Below, piece by piece: positions 6,846 through 13,343 of a stretch of DNA of 24,500 nucleotides. The translations under genes and the position numbers were made by a program. The notes below the pieces were generated by a model. That model saw only the letters and a program-made list of their open reading frames with translations, did not search any database and was not told the origin of the DNA. Source of the DNA: a virus; the IMG/VR virus record IMGVR_UViG_3300027712_000143, positions 1 through 24,500 of that record; one strand, 5' to 3'. Position 1 is the stretch's first letter; every line of letters starts with the position of its first letter.

Positions 6846-7568
6846 ATGCTGATACAAGGCGATGCAAATGCACTGGAGTGGAGGGCAGCAGCCTTCCTAA
6901 GCCAGGACATGACAGCACACAAGGAGATTTGGGCAGAAGTAGACCAACATACGGACAATCAACTTCGCTTAGGTTTGCCTTCACGTTTAATAGCAAAAAC
7001 TTTTGTGTTCCGTCTGATTTATGGGGGCTCCGCTTACTCGTATGCCAACGACCCAGACTTTGTATCCGTGAGCCGTTCTGAAAAGTATTGGCAAAACATC
7101 ATTGACCAGTTCTATGAAAAGTATAGTGGTTTACGTAAATGGCATACAAATCTAATGCAAGAAGCTACTACAAAAAGCTGTATAACGTTACCAACAGGAA
7201 GAGTATACTATTATGAGCCAAAACAACAACGAGGAGAAATGGTATGGCCTAGAACAACTATTCTTAATTACCCAGTGCAAGGCTTGGGAGCAGACATCAT
7301 GGCTATTGCCAGGGTTGTATTGCATAATCGTCTAAAGAAATTAAATATACCAGAAGTAAAACTTGTTAACACTGTACACGATTCTATTATTCTAGATGCT
7401 CCTGATGAGCATACAGATATGCTATCAAATCTTATTCTAGATGTATTTGAAGCAGTACCTAAGAACTTTGAAAAACTATTCGGAGTACCATTTAACCTAC
7501 CTATGAAAGCCGAAGTGGAGTTCGGTAAAGATTGGAAAAATATGCAGAAATATGTTGCAACACCTTAA
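6846..7568 (+). CDS. DNA polymerase family A, C-terminal part (palm and fingers)
   Basis: 240 residues from ATG 6846 with AAAGG 7 bases upstream; an in-frame TTG at 6831 lacks a ribosome-binding site. It opens with motif A, MLIQGDANALEWR (catalytic D6). The O-helix motif B follows: SRLIAKTFVFRLIYGG with R47, K51, F55, Y59. F55 corresponds to Phe762 of E. coli Pol I, the type that discriminates against dideoxynucleotides. QGLGADIMAIA and motif C NTVHDSI (H178, D179) follow. All catalytic residues are present, so this is a working half rather than debris. Compared with a continuous family A polymerase, about 35 extra bases holding a stop, a ribosome-binding site and a start separate the halves. 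Confidence 0.85.
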   Translation: MLIQGDANALEWRAAAFLSQDMTAHKEIWAEVDQHTDNQLRLGLPSRLIAKTFVFRLIYGGSAYSYANDPDFVSVSRSEKYWQNIIDQFYEKYSGLRKWHTNLMQEATTKSCITLPTGRVYYYEPKQQRGEMVWPRTTILNYPVQGLGADIMAIARVVLHNRLKKLNIPEVKLVNTVHDSIILDAPDEHTDMLSNLILDVFEAVPKNFEKLFGVPFNLPMKAEVEFGKDWKNMQKYVATP

Positions 7569-7583
7569 TATTAATGGTATAAT
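7555..7583 (+). promoter_or_regulatory. Sigma70-type promoter before the SSB gene
   Basis: TTGCAA (7555-7560), a 17-base spacer and a perfect TATAAT (7578-7583), in the last codons of the polymerase and the gap before the SSB gene. It would give extra SSB and 5' nuclease transcription by host RNA polymerase. Position and match support it; no transcript data. Confidence 0.6.
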
Positions 7584-7610
7584 ATATATACACACTGAGA
7601 AAGGAAACAC

Positions 7611-8156
7611 ATGATTATTACTATTGTAAACGTATCATCTCCAGAATCAAAAGGTACATGGCAGTCTTTAGAAGTTATTTATAAAGACGAGATGGGTCGT
7701 ACAAACAACCGCAACATTGTATCGTTTGGTAAAACTGCTAAAACCTTTGTAGACATTCAAGAGTATGCTAATGGTGACGTTGTAGAAGTTACAACAGAAC
7801 AAACTACAGGTAAAGATGGTAAACCATACAACAACTGGATTGCTGTAGGTGCAGTTGGTACAGTACCTAAATCTTCAGCACCAGCTGCTAAGAGTTCTCC
7901 TACAGCGACAGCAGCTCCTAAAGCTGCGGGAGGTGGTGGTAACTGGGAAACACCTGAAGAACGTGCTAAGCGTCAAGTGTTTATTATTCGTCAGTCTTCT
8001 TTGTCTACTGCTGTTGCTACTCTAGCTATTGGTGGTAAACCTACACCTACAGGTAAAGCTGTTATTGCTTTAGCTAAAGAGTACGAAGCATATGTATTTG
8101 GTTTAGATACTGACGTAGCAAACTTTGATGACTTTGACGACGACATTCCACTATAA
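7611..8156 (+). CDS. Single-stranded DNA-binding protein
   Basis: 181 residues; AAAGGA is 6 bases before the ATG, under its own promoter. Residues 1-85 form an OB-like stretch (ITIVNVSSPESKGTWQSLEV...NIVSFG...VVEVTTEQ...NNWIAVG). An Ala/Ser/Pro/Gly linker follows at about 88-111. The protein ends in the acidic tail DFDDDIPL, the usual SSB tip that binds replication partners. An extra helical region lies between linker and tail (ERAKRQVFIIRQSSLSTAV), seen in phage SSBs. It would coat the displaced strand and stimulate polymerase and helicase. Stop and next start overlap as TAATG. Confidence 0.8.
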   Translation: MIITIVNVSSPESKGTWQSLEVIYKDEMGRTNNRNIVSFGKTAKTFVDIQEYANGDVVEVTTEQTTGKDGKPYNNWIAVGAVGTVPKSSAPAAKSSPTATAAPKAAGGGGNWETPEERAKRQVFIIRQSSLSTAVATLAIGGKPTPTGKAVIALAKEYEAYVFGLDTDVANFDDFDDDIPL

Positions 8157-8851
8157 TGTTAGCCTTACTTGATGGAGATATATTCTGTTATCGAGTAGGG
8201 TTCTCTACTGAAGAAGAAGAAGTTGGTATAGCTAAGTGGCGTGTAGATGAGATGATACAAGATTGTCTAAACGTCACAGAAGCTACATCACATAAAGTCT
8301 ACTTAACAGGTAAAGATAACTTTCGATATACTATTAATAAAACATATAAAGCTAATAGGTCTGACAAACCTAAACCAAAACATCTACAAGATTTACGTAA
8401 CCATCTAGTATCTAAGTGGTCTGCAGAAATTGTAAATGGTATGGAAGCTGATGACGCTATGGCAATCAATCAAACAGACAGTTCTATAATCTGTACAATT
8501 GATAAAGACTTATTACAAGTGCCTGGTAAACATTATAACTTTGTAAAGAAAGAGTTTCAAACTATTACTCCTTGGCAAGGTTTAGTTAAGTTTTATACTC
8601 AGTTTCTTGTTGGTGATAAAGCTGATAACATTATAGGTATAGATGGTATTGGTCCTGTAAAGGCTGAGTCTTACCTTAAAGGTTGTAAGTTTGAGTTTGA
8701 GTTGTTTGATAGAGTTAAGAAGATGTATAACGACGACGAACGTATGCTTATGAATGGTAGATGTTTGTACATGAAACGTACACTAGAAGACGATTGGATT
8801 GACCACTACAATGAACTCAAAAAAGAACTGGACGGAAGGAAGGCTTCGTAG
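8156..8851 (+). CDS. 5'-3' exonuclease (T7 gp6-like, FEN/5' nuclease superfamily)
   Basis: 231 residues. Acidic metal-binding clusters: LLDGD (D6, D8), MEADDA (E97, D99, D100), TIDKDLLQ (D116, D118) and GDKADN (D154, D157). The helix-hairpin-helix GIDGIGPVKA at 161-170 binds duplex DNA. These fit the 5' nuclease family, which removes RNA primers and degrades host DNA to supply nucleotides. The arrangement next to SSB and an endonuclease resembles T7-like phages. The gene starts in the SSB stop codon, and the HNH gene starts inside it. Confidence 0.86.
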   Translation: MLALLDGDIFCYRVGFSTEEEEVGIAKWRVDEMIQDCLNVTEATSHKVYLTGKDNFRYTINKTYKANRSDKPKPKHLQDLRNHLVSKWSAEIVNGMEADDAMAINQTDSSIICTIDKDLLQVPGKHYNFVKKEFQTITPWQGLVKFYTQFLVGDKADNIIGIDGIGPVKAESYLKGCKFEFELFDRVKKMYNDDERMLMNGRCLYMKRTLEDDWIDHYNELKKELDGRKAS

Positions 8852-9191
8852 TTTTATTACATCTACTATACGAGGGGGGTTCCGAAGGTACCCTCCTAAG
8901 TATGAGGTGTTAAAAGAAGCTTTCTGGGGTAAAAAGGTAAACAGTAAGACAGGTAGGATGAGTGCTCACTATACATGTAACTTATGTAAACATGAGTTTC
9001 CTACCAAGGAAGTGCAGGTAGACCACATAGAACCTGTAGTAGACCCTAAGATAGGTTTTGTATCTTGGGATAGCTTTATAGCTAGACTCTTCTGTGATAA
9101 AGAGAATCTACAAGTATTATGTAAACCATGTCATTTAACTAAAACAGCTAATGAAAAGAAAGAGAGAAAGAATGCGTCTACACAATATTAA
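8811..9191 (+). CDS. HNH endonuclease
   Basis: 126 residues from ATG 8811 (41-base overlap with the exonuclease; no good ribosome-binding site, so coupling is likely). A zinc-bound HNH core is visible: YTCNLC (C56, C59), VQVDHIEPVV (D71, H72), LFCDKENLQVLCKPCH (C104, C107, H108) and KT. The N-terminus is basic (RRYPPK). HNH proteins at this place in replication modules may cut host DNA or resolve branched phage DNA, as endonuclease I does in T7; a homing role is also possible, although it is not inserted in another gene. Class firm, role inferred. Confidence 0.82.
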   Translation: MNSKKNWTEGRLRSFITSTIRGGFRRYPPKYEVLKEAFWGKKVNSKTGRMSAHYTCNLCKHEFPTKEVQVDHIEPVVDPKIGFVSWDSFIARLFCDKENLQVLCKPCHLTKTANEKKERKNASTQY

Positions 9192-9375
9192 GATTGATGA
9201 AGGTGGTACACACGACTTTGATATTAGTATGACTTCAGATGAGGTACAATTTTTAGTTAACCTTGCTTTAGACTATCTAATTGATAAAGAATATATTGAA
9301 CTTAACAAGACACAATCAGAGTATGACATTGACTTACTCAACAGTCTAGATAAAGAGGACATGTTTAAAGCATGA
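9172..9375 (+). CDS. Small acidic protein of unknown function
   Basis: 67 residues from ATG 9172, preceded by a purine-rich stretch (AGAGAGAAAG); an in-frame ATG at 9151 would add seven very basic residues and is less likely. The sequence MRLHNIKIDEGG...ISMTSDEVQFLVNLALDYLID is probably mixed alpha/beta and acidic. No family recognised. It overlaps the HNH gene and the following exonuclease gene (ATGA-type overlap), which supports translation. Confidence 0.6.
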   Translation: MRLHNIKIDEGGTHDFDISMTSDEVQFLVNLALDYLIDKEYIELNKTQSEYDIDLLNSLDKEDMFKA

Positions 9376-10115
9376 AAATACTTTTATTAGATATTGAAAC
9401 AGCACCTAACCTAGCTCACGTATGGGGTTTGTGGCAACAGAACGTTGCTATCAATCAAATCATGGAGAGTGGTTATACATTATGTTGGGCTGCTAAATGG
9501 TTAGGAGAGGAGAAAGTTTACTTCTCTTCTAAACAAGACCACACCGATATAGAAATGCTTGCTGGTATACATGAATTATTAGAACAAGCTGATGCTGTTA
9601 TATCTTATAATGGTGTTAAGTTTGATATCCCTACTCTCAACAGAGAGTTTGTTGTACACAACTTTGCACCACCTAGTCCTTATAGACAAATAGATTTACT
9701 ACAAGTTGTTAAGAAACAGTTTCGCTTTCCATCTAACAAGCTAGACTATGTAACACAAGCTCTAGGTGTTGGTAAGAAAGTAAAACACATTGGACATGAG
9801 TTGTGGGTTAAGTGTATACAAAAGGATGAAGAAGCCTGGGCTATGATGAAAGAGTATAATGTTAATGACGTAGTCATTCTAGAACAAGTATACAATAGAC
9901 TCTTGCCTTGGATTAAGAACCATGTAAACGCTGGTCTCTATCAAGACAATAAAGAAGTATGTCCTAATTGTGGTGGTACACATTTACAGAAACGTGGTTT
10001 CTCTTACACACATACTAACAAGTATCAACGTATGCGTTGTAATGGTTGTGGTAATTGGTTCCGTTCAACTAAAGCAGAGTCTACACCAGGCCGCAGATAT
10101 GTGAACATAGCATGA
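9372..10115 (+). CDS. DnaQ/PolB-like 3'-5' exonuclease with C-terminal zinc ribbon
   Basis: 247 residues. RNase H-like exonuclease motifs: LLLDIETAP (D7, E9), ISYNGVKFDIP (N80, D85) and YNVNDVVIL (Y162, D166). A zinc ribbon follows: CPNC (197/200) and CNGC (223/226), with aromatic and basic residues between (KRGFSYTHTNKYQRMR), like transposase-type ribbons that touch nucleic acid. Because the split polymerase has its own proofreading domain, this is a second 3'-5' exonuclease and more likely acts in repair, recombination or host DNA breakdown. Fold well supported; substrate unknown. Confidence 0.8.
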   Translation: MKILLLDIETAPNLAHVWGLWQQNVAINQIMESGYTLCWAAKWLGEEKVYFSSKQDHTDIEMLAGIHELLEQADAVISYNGVKFDIPTLNREFVVHNFAPPSPYRQIDLLQVVKKQFRFPSNKLDYVTQALGVGKKVKHIGHELWVKCIQKDEEAWAMMKEYNVNDVVILEQVYNRLLPWIKNHVNAGLYQDNKEVCPNCGGTHLQKRGFSYTHTNKYQRMRCNGCGNWFRSTKAESTPGRRYVNIA

Positions 10116-10168
10116 TGGATTTTATTATAATAGTATTATTATTATGTTTTCTGGCGGAGAGGGTGTAG
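10112..10168 (+). CDS. Possible 18-residue hydrophobic microprotein
   Basis: ATG at 10112 overlaps the exonuclease stop as ATGA and opens MMDFIIIVLLLCFLAERV, one short hydrophobic helix, ending three bases before the next gene. The GGAGAGGG that serves the next gene lies inside it. It could simply be a coupling leader. Weak evidence, no ribosome-binding site of its own. Confidence 0.25.
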   Translation: MMDFIIIVLLLCFLAERV

Positions 10169-10171
10169 TTC

Positions 10172-10345
10172 ATGGCATTAACACTTGAAGAACTTAAAGA
10201 AAGGATGGCAGAACGTATGGATGAACAATCTATTTTAGAAATATTAGCTATTGACTCTTATCAATTAGTAGAAGCTTTTTCAGATACTATTGAAGAGATG
10301 TACGATAAAATTTCACCACAAATGGAGGATGACTTCTTTGATTAA
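10172..10345 (+). CDS. Small helical phage protein (57 aa)
   Basis: Starts MALTLEELKERMAERMDEQS, then ILEILAIDSYQLVEAFSDTIEE, and ends MEDDFFD. It is an acidic, fully helical protein of a type I recall as common in T7-like phages near late-early genes, with no known function. GGAGAGGG lies about 10 bases before the ATG. It overlaps the inner spanin start. Confidence 0.65.
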   Translation: MALTLEELKERMAERMDEQSILEILAIDSYQLVEAFSDTIEEMYDKISPQMEDDFFD

Positions 10346-10823
10346 TCTGGACTTTATAAAATTAAATGCGTTACCTATTGTTGCAGTCGCTGCTTTTGCT
10401 GGTGGTTTATATGTTAGTCATCTATACCATACAGCTATAGAAGTTCAACAAACTAAGGTGTTGTTACAACAAGTAGAGAAACAAAAAGAAATAGACAGTA
10501 ATACTATTGTAACACTACAAACTAACTTAGACTCTTTACAAAAGAGCTACATTACTCTAGGAGAAAAGATTCGTGAAACAAAACTTACTACTACTCCTTG
10601 TACCGTTACTACTGATGGTATCAAGTTGTGGAATGAATCAAACATCTTTAAGGCAAGTTTGCCCACAGATACCAAAACCGTTATTGAAACCTCCAATGCC
10701 TCCAGTGGAATTAACATTGAAGAACTCTTCCAAAACAAATTAGCTAATGATGTTATTTGTAATGGTATGAGAGCACAACTAGAATCAATTATTAAATGGA
10801 ATGAAGACACTTATGGCAACTGA
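10338..10823 (+). CDS. Inner spanin (Rz-like)
   Basis: 161 residues from TTG 10338, which sits 9 bases after GGAGG; an in-frame ATG at 10329 directly touches that GGAGG and is the alternative start. One N-terminal membrane helix (LNALPIVAVAAFAGGLYVSHLY) is followed by a long coiled-coil periplasmic region (IEVQQTKVLLQQVEKQKEID...) and the short Cys-containing stretch PCTVTTDGIKLWNES typical of Rz proteins. Inner spanins pair with an outer-membrane lipoprotein and fuse the two membranes at the end of lysis, which implies a Gram-negative host. A lipoprotein gene is nested inside this gene in another frame. Its position on the plus arm, away from the endolysin, is unusual. Confidence 0.75.
   Translation: MINLDFIKLNALPIVAVAAFAGGLYVSHLYHTAIEVQQTKVLLQQVEKQKEIDSNTIVTLQTNLDSLQKSYITLGEKIRETKLTTTPCTVTTDGIKLWNESNIFKASLPTDTKTVIETSNASSGINIEELFQNKLANDVICNGMRAQLESIIKWNEDTYGN
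10573..10743 (+). CDS. Outer spanin lipoprotein (Rz1-like) nested inside the inner spanin gene
   Basis: A 56-residue frame lies wholly within the inner spanin gene in the +1 frame, from GTG 10573 with AGGAG 9 bases upstream. It reads MKQNLLLLLVPLLLMVSSC: a basic residue, a hydrophobic stretch and the lipobox VSSC, so signal peptidase II cleavage before Cys is expected. The mature part is short and proline-rich (PQIPKPLLKPPMPPVEL), the hallmark of Rz1 proteins. An embedded Rz/Rz1 arrangement is known from lambda. Lipobox, proline-rich tail, ribosome-binding site and host gene all agree. Confidence 0.8.
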   Translation: MKQNLLLLLVPLLLMVSSCGMNQTSLRQVCPQIPKPLLKPPMPPVELTLKNSSKTN

Positions 10824-12696
10824 GTTAAAAGATTATAATCGTTATATCCATGCAAGCCGTTATGCTCGCTGGATTGAAGATGAAAACCGTAGAGAAACCT
10901 GGGAAGAAACTGTAGACCGTTACATCTCTTTTTGGGTAGAACGTTTTGGTGATGTATACCCAGCAGAAGATGTACGTAAGGCTATTCTTAATATGGATGT
11001 TATGCCTTCTATGCGTACACTAATGACAGCTGGTAAAGCTTTATCTAAAGATGAATTAGCAGGTTATAACTGTTCATACATTGCTATTGATAATCCTAGA
11101 GCTTTTGATGAAATCTTATATGTACTTATGGTAGGTACAGGTGTAGGGTTTTCTGTGGAGCGTCAGTTCATTACTAAACTACCTACCATTGCAGAGGAGT
11201 TCCATGACACCGAAACAACAATTACAGTTAAAGATTCAAGAATTGGATGGGCAGCAGCTTACCGAGAACTTATATCTCTCCTCTATAGCGGAGTGGTTCC
11301 AAAGTACGACGTCAGCAAGTTACGACCAGCGGGTGCTAGGCTCAAAACTTTTGGTGGACGTAGCTCAGGCCCACAGCCGCTTGTCGACTTATTTGAGTTC
11401 ACTATTAATAAATTTAGAAACGCAGCAGGACGTAAACTAAACAGTTTGGAGGTCCATGATGTTGTTTGTAAAGTTGCTGATATTGTTGTGGTTGGTGGTG
11501 TGCGACGTTCTGCTCTTATTTCTCTTAGCAATCTTACTGATGAGCGTTTACGTATTGCTAAATCGGGAGCATGGTGGGAACAAGACGGACAACGAGGGTT
11601 AGCTAATAACTCAGTAGCATACACAGAGAAACCTGATATGGGTATCTTTATGAAAGAATGGGAAGCACTATATGAATCTAAGTCAGGAGAACGTGGAGTC
11701 TTTAACCGAGTATCAGCTACAAACAAAGCAGCTAGTACAGGACGTAGAGACACAGTTGGATTTGACTATGGAACAAATCCATGTGGTGAAATCATTCTTA
11801 GGTCTGCAGGACTATGTAACTTGTCAGAGGTTATTGTGCGAGCTAACGATACCGTTGATACACTTAAGGACAAAGTTAGAGTTGCTACAATCATTGGAAC
11901 ATTCCAGTCTACGCTTACTAACTTCAGGTATGTTAGACCTGTATGGAAAAACAATGCTGAGGAGGAACGACTTCTAGGTGTATCACTAACTGGTATTATG
12001 GATAATAAATATCTATCAGACCATTCTAATAAAGAGTTATCAAGTTCATTAGAGGAGCTAAAACATTATGCAGTTGTCACTAATAAAAAGTGGGCTGACA
12101 AACTTGGGATTAACCCTTCTGTGGCTATTACTACTATTAAACCAAGTGGCACAGTCTCCCAGTTGGTGGATAGCAGTAGTGGGATTCATCCTAGGTACAG
12201 TCAGTACTATATTAGAACTGTACGAGCAGATGCAAAAGACCCGCTTGCAGCCTTCCTCGAAAGTCAGGGAGTACCTTGCGAACCAGATGTTACTAAACCA
12301 GATAGCGTTAGAGTCTTTAGCTTCCCGCAACAAGCACCGCAAGGGGCGGTCTTAAGAGAGGATATGACAGCGATAGACCAGTTAGAACATTACCTATTGT
12401 TTAATAAACATTGGGCTGAACATAACTGTTCTATTACTGTATATGTAAGAGAGCATGAGTGGTTAGAAGTTGGTGCTTGGGTGTATAAGAACTTTAATGA
12501 AATTGGTGGTGTAAGTTTCTTACCATACTCAGACCATAGCTATCGTCAAGCTCCTTATCAACCCTGTAGTAAAGAAGTATATGATGAGGCAGTATCTAAG
12601 TTCCCAGAAATTAACTGGGGTAATTTTTTAGAAACAGAGGACACCTTAACAAGTTATAAAGAATTAGCTTGCGTTTCTGGTGTATGTGAGGTATAA
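10801..12696 (+). CDS. nrdJ: Adenosylcobalamin-dependent (class II) ribonucleotide reductase, monomeric RTPR type
   Basis: 631 residues; ATG 10813 (MATELKDYN) is an alternative start. The redox and radical residues match the Lactobacillus leichmannii enzyme in order and spacing: C91 in YNCSY, radical-site C328 with E330 in NPCGEI, C339 in GLCNLSEV (11 after C328, as C408/C419), and the C-terminal pair C624/C629 (CVSGVC, as C731/C736). The TIKPSGTVSQL motif of the 10-stranded barrel is present. It reduces ribonucleotides to deoxyribonucleotides for phage DNA synthesis with no separate radical subunit and no oxygen need, but requires cobalamin from the host. It is about 100 residues shorter than the Lactobacillus protein. 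Stop and next start overlap as TAATG. Confidence 0.9.
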   Translation: MKTLMATELKDYNRYIHASRYARWIEDENRRETWEETVDRYISFWVERFGDVYPAEDVRKAILNMDVMPSMRTLMTAGKALSKDELAGYNCSYIAIDNPRAFDEILYVLMVGTGVGFSVERQFITKLPTIAEEFHDTETTITVKDSRIGWAAAYRELISLLYSGVVPKYDVSKLRPAGARLKTFGGRSSGPQPLVDLFEFTINKFRNAAGRKLNSLEVHDVVCKVADIVVVGGVRRSALISLSNLTDERLRIAKSGAWWEQDGQRGLANNSVAYTEKPDMGIFMKEWEALYESKSGERGVFNRVSATNKAASTGRRDTVGFDYGTNPCGEIILRSAGLCNLSEVIVRANDTVDTLKDKVRVATIIGTFQSTLTNFRYVRPVWKNNAEEERLLGVSLTGIMDNKYLSDHSNKELSSSLEELKHYAVVTNKKWADKLGINPSVAITTIKPSGTVSQLVDSSSGIHPRYSQYYIRTVRADAKDPLAAFLESQGVPCEPDVTKPDSVRVFSFPQQAPQGAVLREDMTAIDQLEHYLLFNKHWAEHNCSITVYVREHEWLEVGAWVYKNFNEIGGVSFLPYSDHSYRQAPYQPCSKEVYDEAVSKFPEINWGNFLETEDTLTSYKELACVSGVCEV

Positions 12697-12818
12697 TGTA
12701 TATATCATTAAGTTTTATTACAGGTATGGCAGTTGGTGTAGAGTGGGTTGAGTTAGATAAAGATTCTTATATCGTATTTGACCTACTTATTTTTAGAGTA
12801 GCATTTTCATTTAACTAG
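12696..12818 (+). CDS. Small conserved-looking protein coupled to nrdJ (40 aa)
   Basis: ATG within the nrdJ stop (TAATG) opens a 40-residue frame: MYISLSFITGMAVGVEWVEL, then a short charged turn and YIVFDLLIFRVAFSF. The pattern of two beta-like stretches with a GhEW motif resembles small proteins I recall next to nucleotide genes in marine phages. The tight coupling and codon make-up support it. Function unknown. Confidence 0.55.
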   Translation: MYISLSFITGMAVGVEWVELDKDSYIVFDLLIFRVAFSFN

Positions 12819-12833
12819 ATAGGAGATAGTATT

Positions 12834-13019
12834 ATGGCAAATTTTACACAAGCAGTAATTCGTAAATTAGAAAATGGTTACGTAGCATCTATTACAAAAC
12901 TAGATGTAGGTGAACGAGGTCTTCAACCAGTAGAATCTCATCACATTGCTAACAACGAAGCTGAAGTATTAAAATTATTAGAACTTGGACATGAAACGTC
13001 TTCTGTAATCGCTTCATAA
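12834..13019 (+). CDS. Small protein of unknown function, last gene of the plus arm
   Basis: 61 residues, MANFTQAVIRKLENGYVASI..., with a strong AGGAG ribosome-binding site 9 bases upstream. Looks like a compact alpha/beta protein without recognisable motifs. It is the last gene before the terminators, and its strong site suggests good expression. Confidence 0.68.
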   Translation: MANFTQAVIRKLENGYVASITKLDVGERGLQPVESHHIANNEAEVLKLLELGHETSSVIAS

Positions 13020-13056
13020 CGCATTATAATAGAGTAGCCTAAGCTACCATATCAAA

Positions 13057-13084
13057 AGAGCCCTGTAATTGCTTACAGAGCTCT
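13057..13084 (-). terminator. Rho-independent terminator for pqqA and minus-arm transcripts
   Basis: Read on the minus strand: AGAGCTCTGTAA, GNRA-type loop GCAA, TTACAGGGCTCT, then TTTTGAT. The 12 pairs are continuous with one U-G wobble; on the plus strand the same position would be a C-A mismatch, which favours function on the minus strand. The U-tract is short. Confidence 0.6.
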
Positions 13085-13108
13085 ATAGATACCTCTATGA
13101 GGATTTGT

Positions 13109-13182
13109 ACTCATTCTAGCTAATTTACGGGTGGCCAGCCAGCCTTTTCTCCTTAGATTAGTTAGAGTGGGTCTTTTTTTTT
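13109..13182 (+). terminator. Strong rho-independent terminator ending the plus arm
   Basis: Arms ACTCATTCTAGCTAATTT (13109-13126) and AGATTAGTTAGAGTGGGT (13155-13172) pair over all 18 positions, counting G-U pairs, followed by a C and nine T. The 28-base loop (GGGTGGCCAGCCAGCC, then TTTTCTCCTT) is unusually long. The T-run touches the stop codon of pqqA on the other strand. Confidence 0.75.
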
Positions 13183-13252
13183 ACTTATTCATAACGTACA
13201 TTGTTACTTCAAAGCCAAAACGCATTTCAGTAGCAGCTGGTTTAGTCCACAT
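13181..13252 (-). CDS. pqqA: PqqA, precursor peptide of pyrroloquinoline quinone
   Basis: A 23-residue gene with AGGAGA 6 bases before its ATG. It starts MWTKPA, has the core RFGFEVTMY and ends VMNK. Glu15 and Tyr19 are spaced ExxxY, the pair cross-linked to build PQQ. From memory, Klebsiella PqqA is also 23 residues, starts MWKKPAF and carries GLEVTLY with the same E15/Y19, and Acinetobacter PqqA has WTKPA and GFEVTMY. In bacteria PqqA is bound by PqqD and modified by the radical SAM enzyme PqqE. No pqqB-E genes are visible here, so the peptide would feed, or compete within, the host's own pathway. PQQ is the cofactor of methanol and other dehydrogenases. It has its own promoter and terminator. 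Identity is strong from sequence; the effect on the host is inference. Confidence 0.88.
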   Translation of the reverse strand: MWTKPAATEMRFGFEVTMYVMNK

Positions 13253-13272
13253 GATGTATCTCCTATAGCTCA

Positions 13273-13303
13273 GTACAATATTATACTGTACATATATTAT
13301 AAC
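13273..13303 (-). repeat. Direct and inverted repeats in the pqqA promoter
   Basis: On the plus strand, GTACAATATTATAC (13273-13286) and GTACATATATTATAAC (13288-13303) are near copies, each holding a minus-strand TATAAT. GTACA (13273-13277) and TGTAC (13287-13291) also form an inverted repeat around the proximal one. This may be an operator. Confidence 0.45.
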
Positions 13304-13324
13304 ACAATGTAACTAAATTGTAAT
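13296..13324 (-). promoter_or_regulatory. Promoter of pqqA
   Basis: On the minus strand: ATTACA (13319-13324), a 17-base spacer and a perfect TATAAT (13296-13301), leading to pqqA about 45 bases on. A second TATAAT (13280-13285) lies closer to the gene with a poor -35. Sigma70-type; no transcript data. Confidence 0.55.
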
Positions 13325-13343
13325 CAGTATAATCATTAAAATA

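Noticed and set aside
6795-6850. Single programmed -1 frameshift joining the two polymerase halves
   Set aside because: The first frame stops at 6817-6819 and the second frame has a TAG at 6825-6827, so the two frames do not overlap. Only a double shift or ribosome bypass could join them; re-initiation at 6846 is simpler.
6764-7081. 105-residue frame spanning the polymerase junction
   Set aside because: It overlaps conserved polymerase motifs in both neighbours out of frame and shows no recognisable domain.
8811-9191. HNH gene as part of an intron or intein
   Set aside because: Flanking genes are complete and uninterrupted, so it is free-standing; the polymerase gap is only about 35 bases and holds no intron.
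11283-11753. Long minus-strand open frame within nrdJ (156 aa)
   Set aside because: It lies antisense to a gene with complete catalytic motifs and its Ser/Leu/Arg-rich translation shows no family; a shadow frame.
13310-13333. Plus-strand promoter with TATAAT at 13328
   Set aside because: No acceptable -35 sequence at 16-18 bases, and it would fire into the converging endolysin gene.
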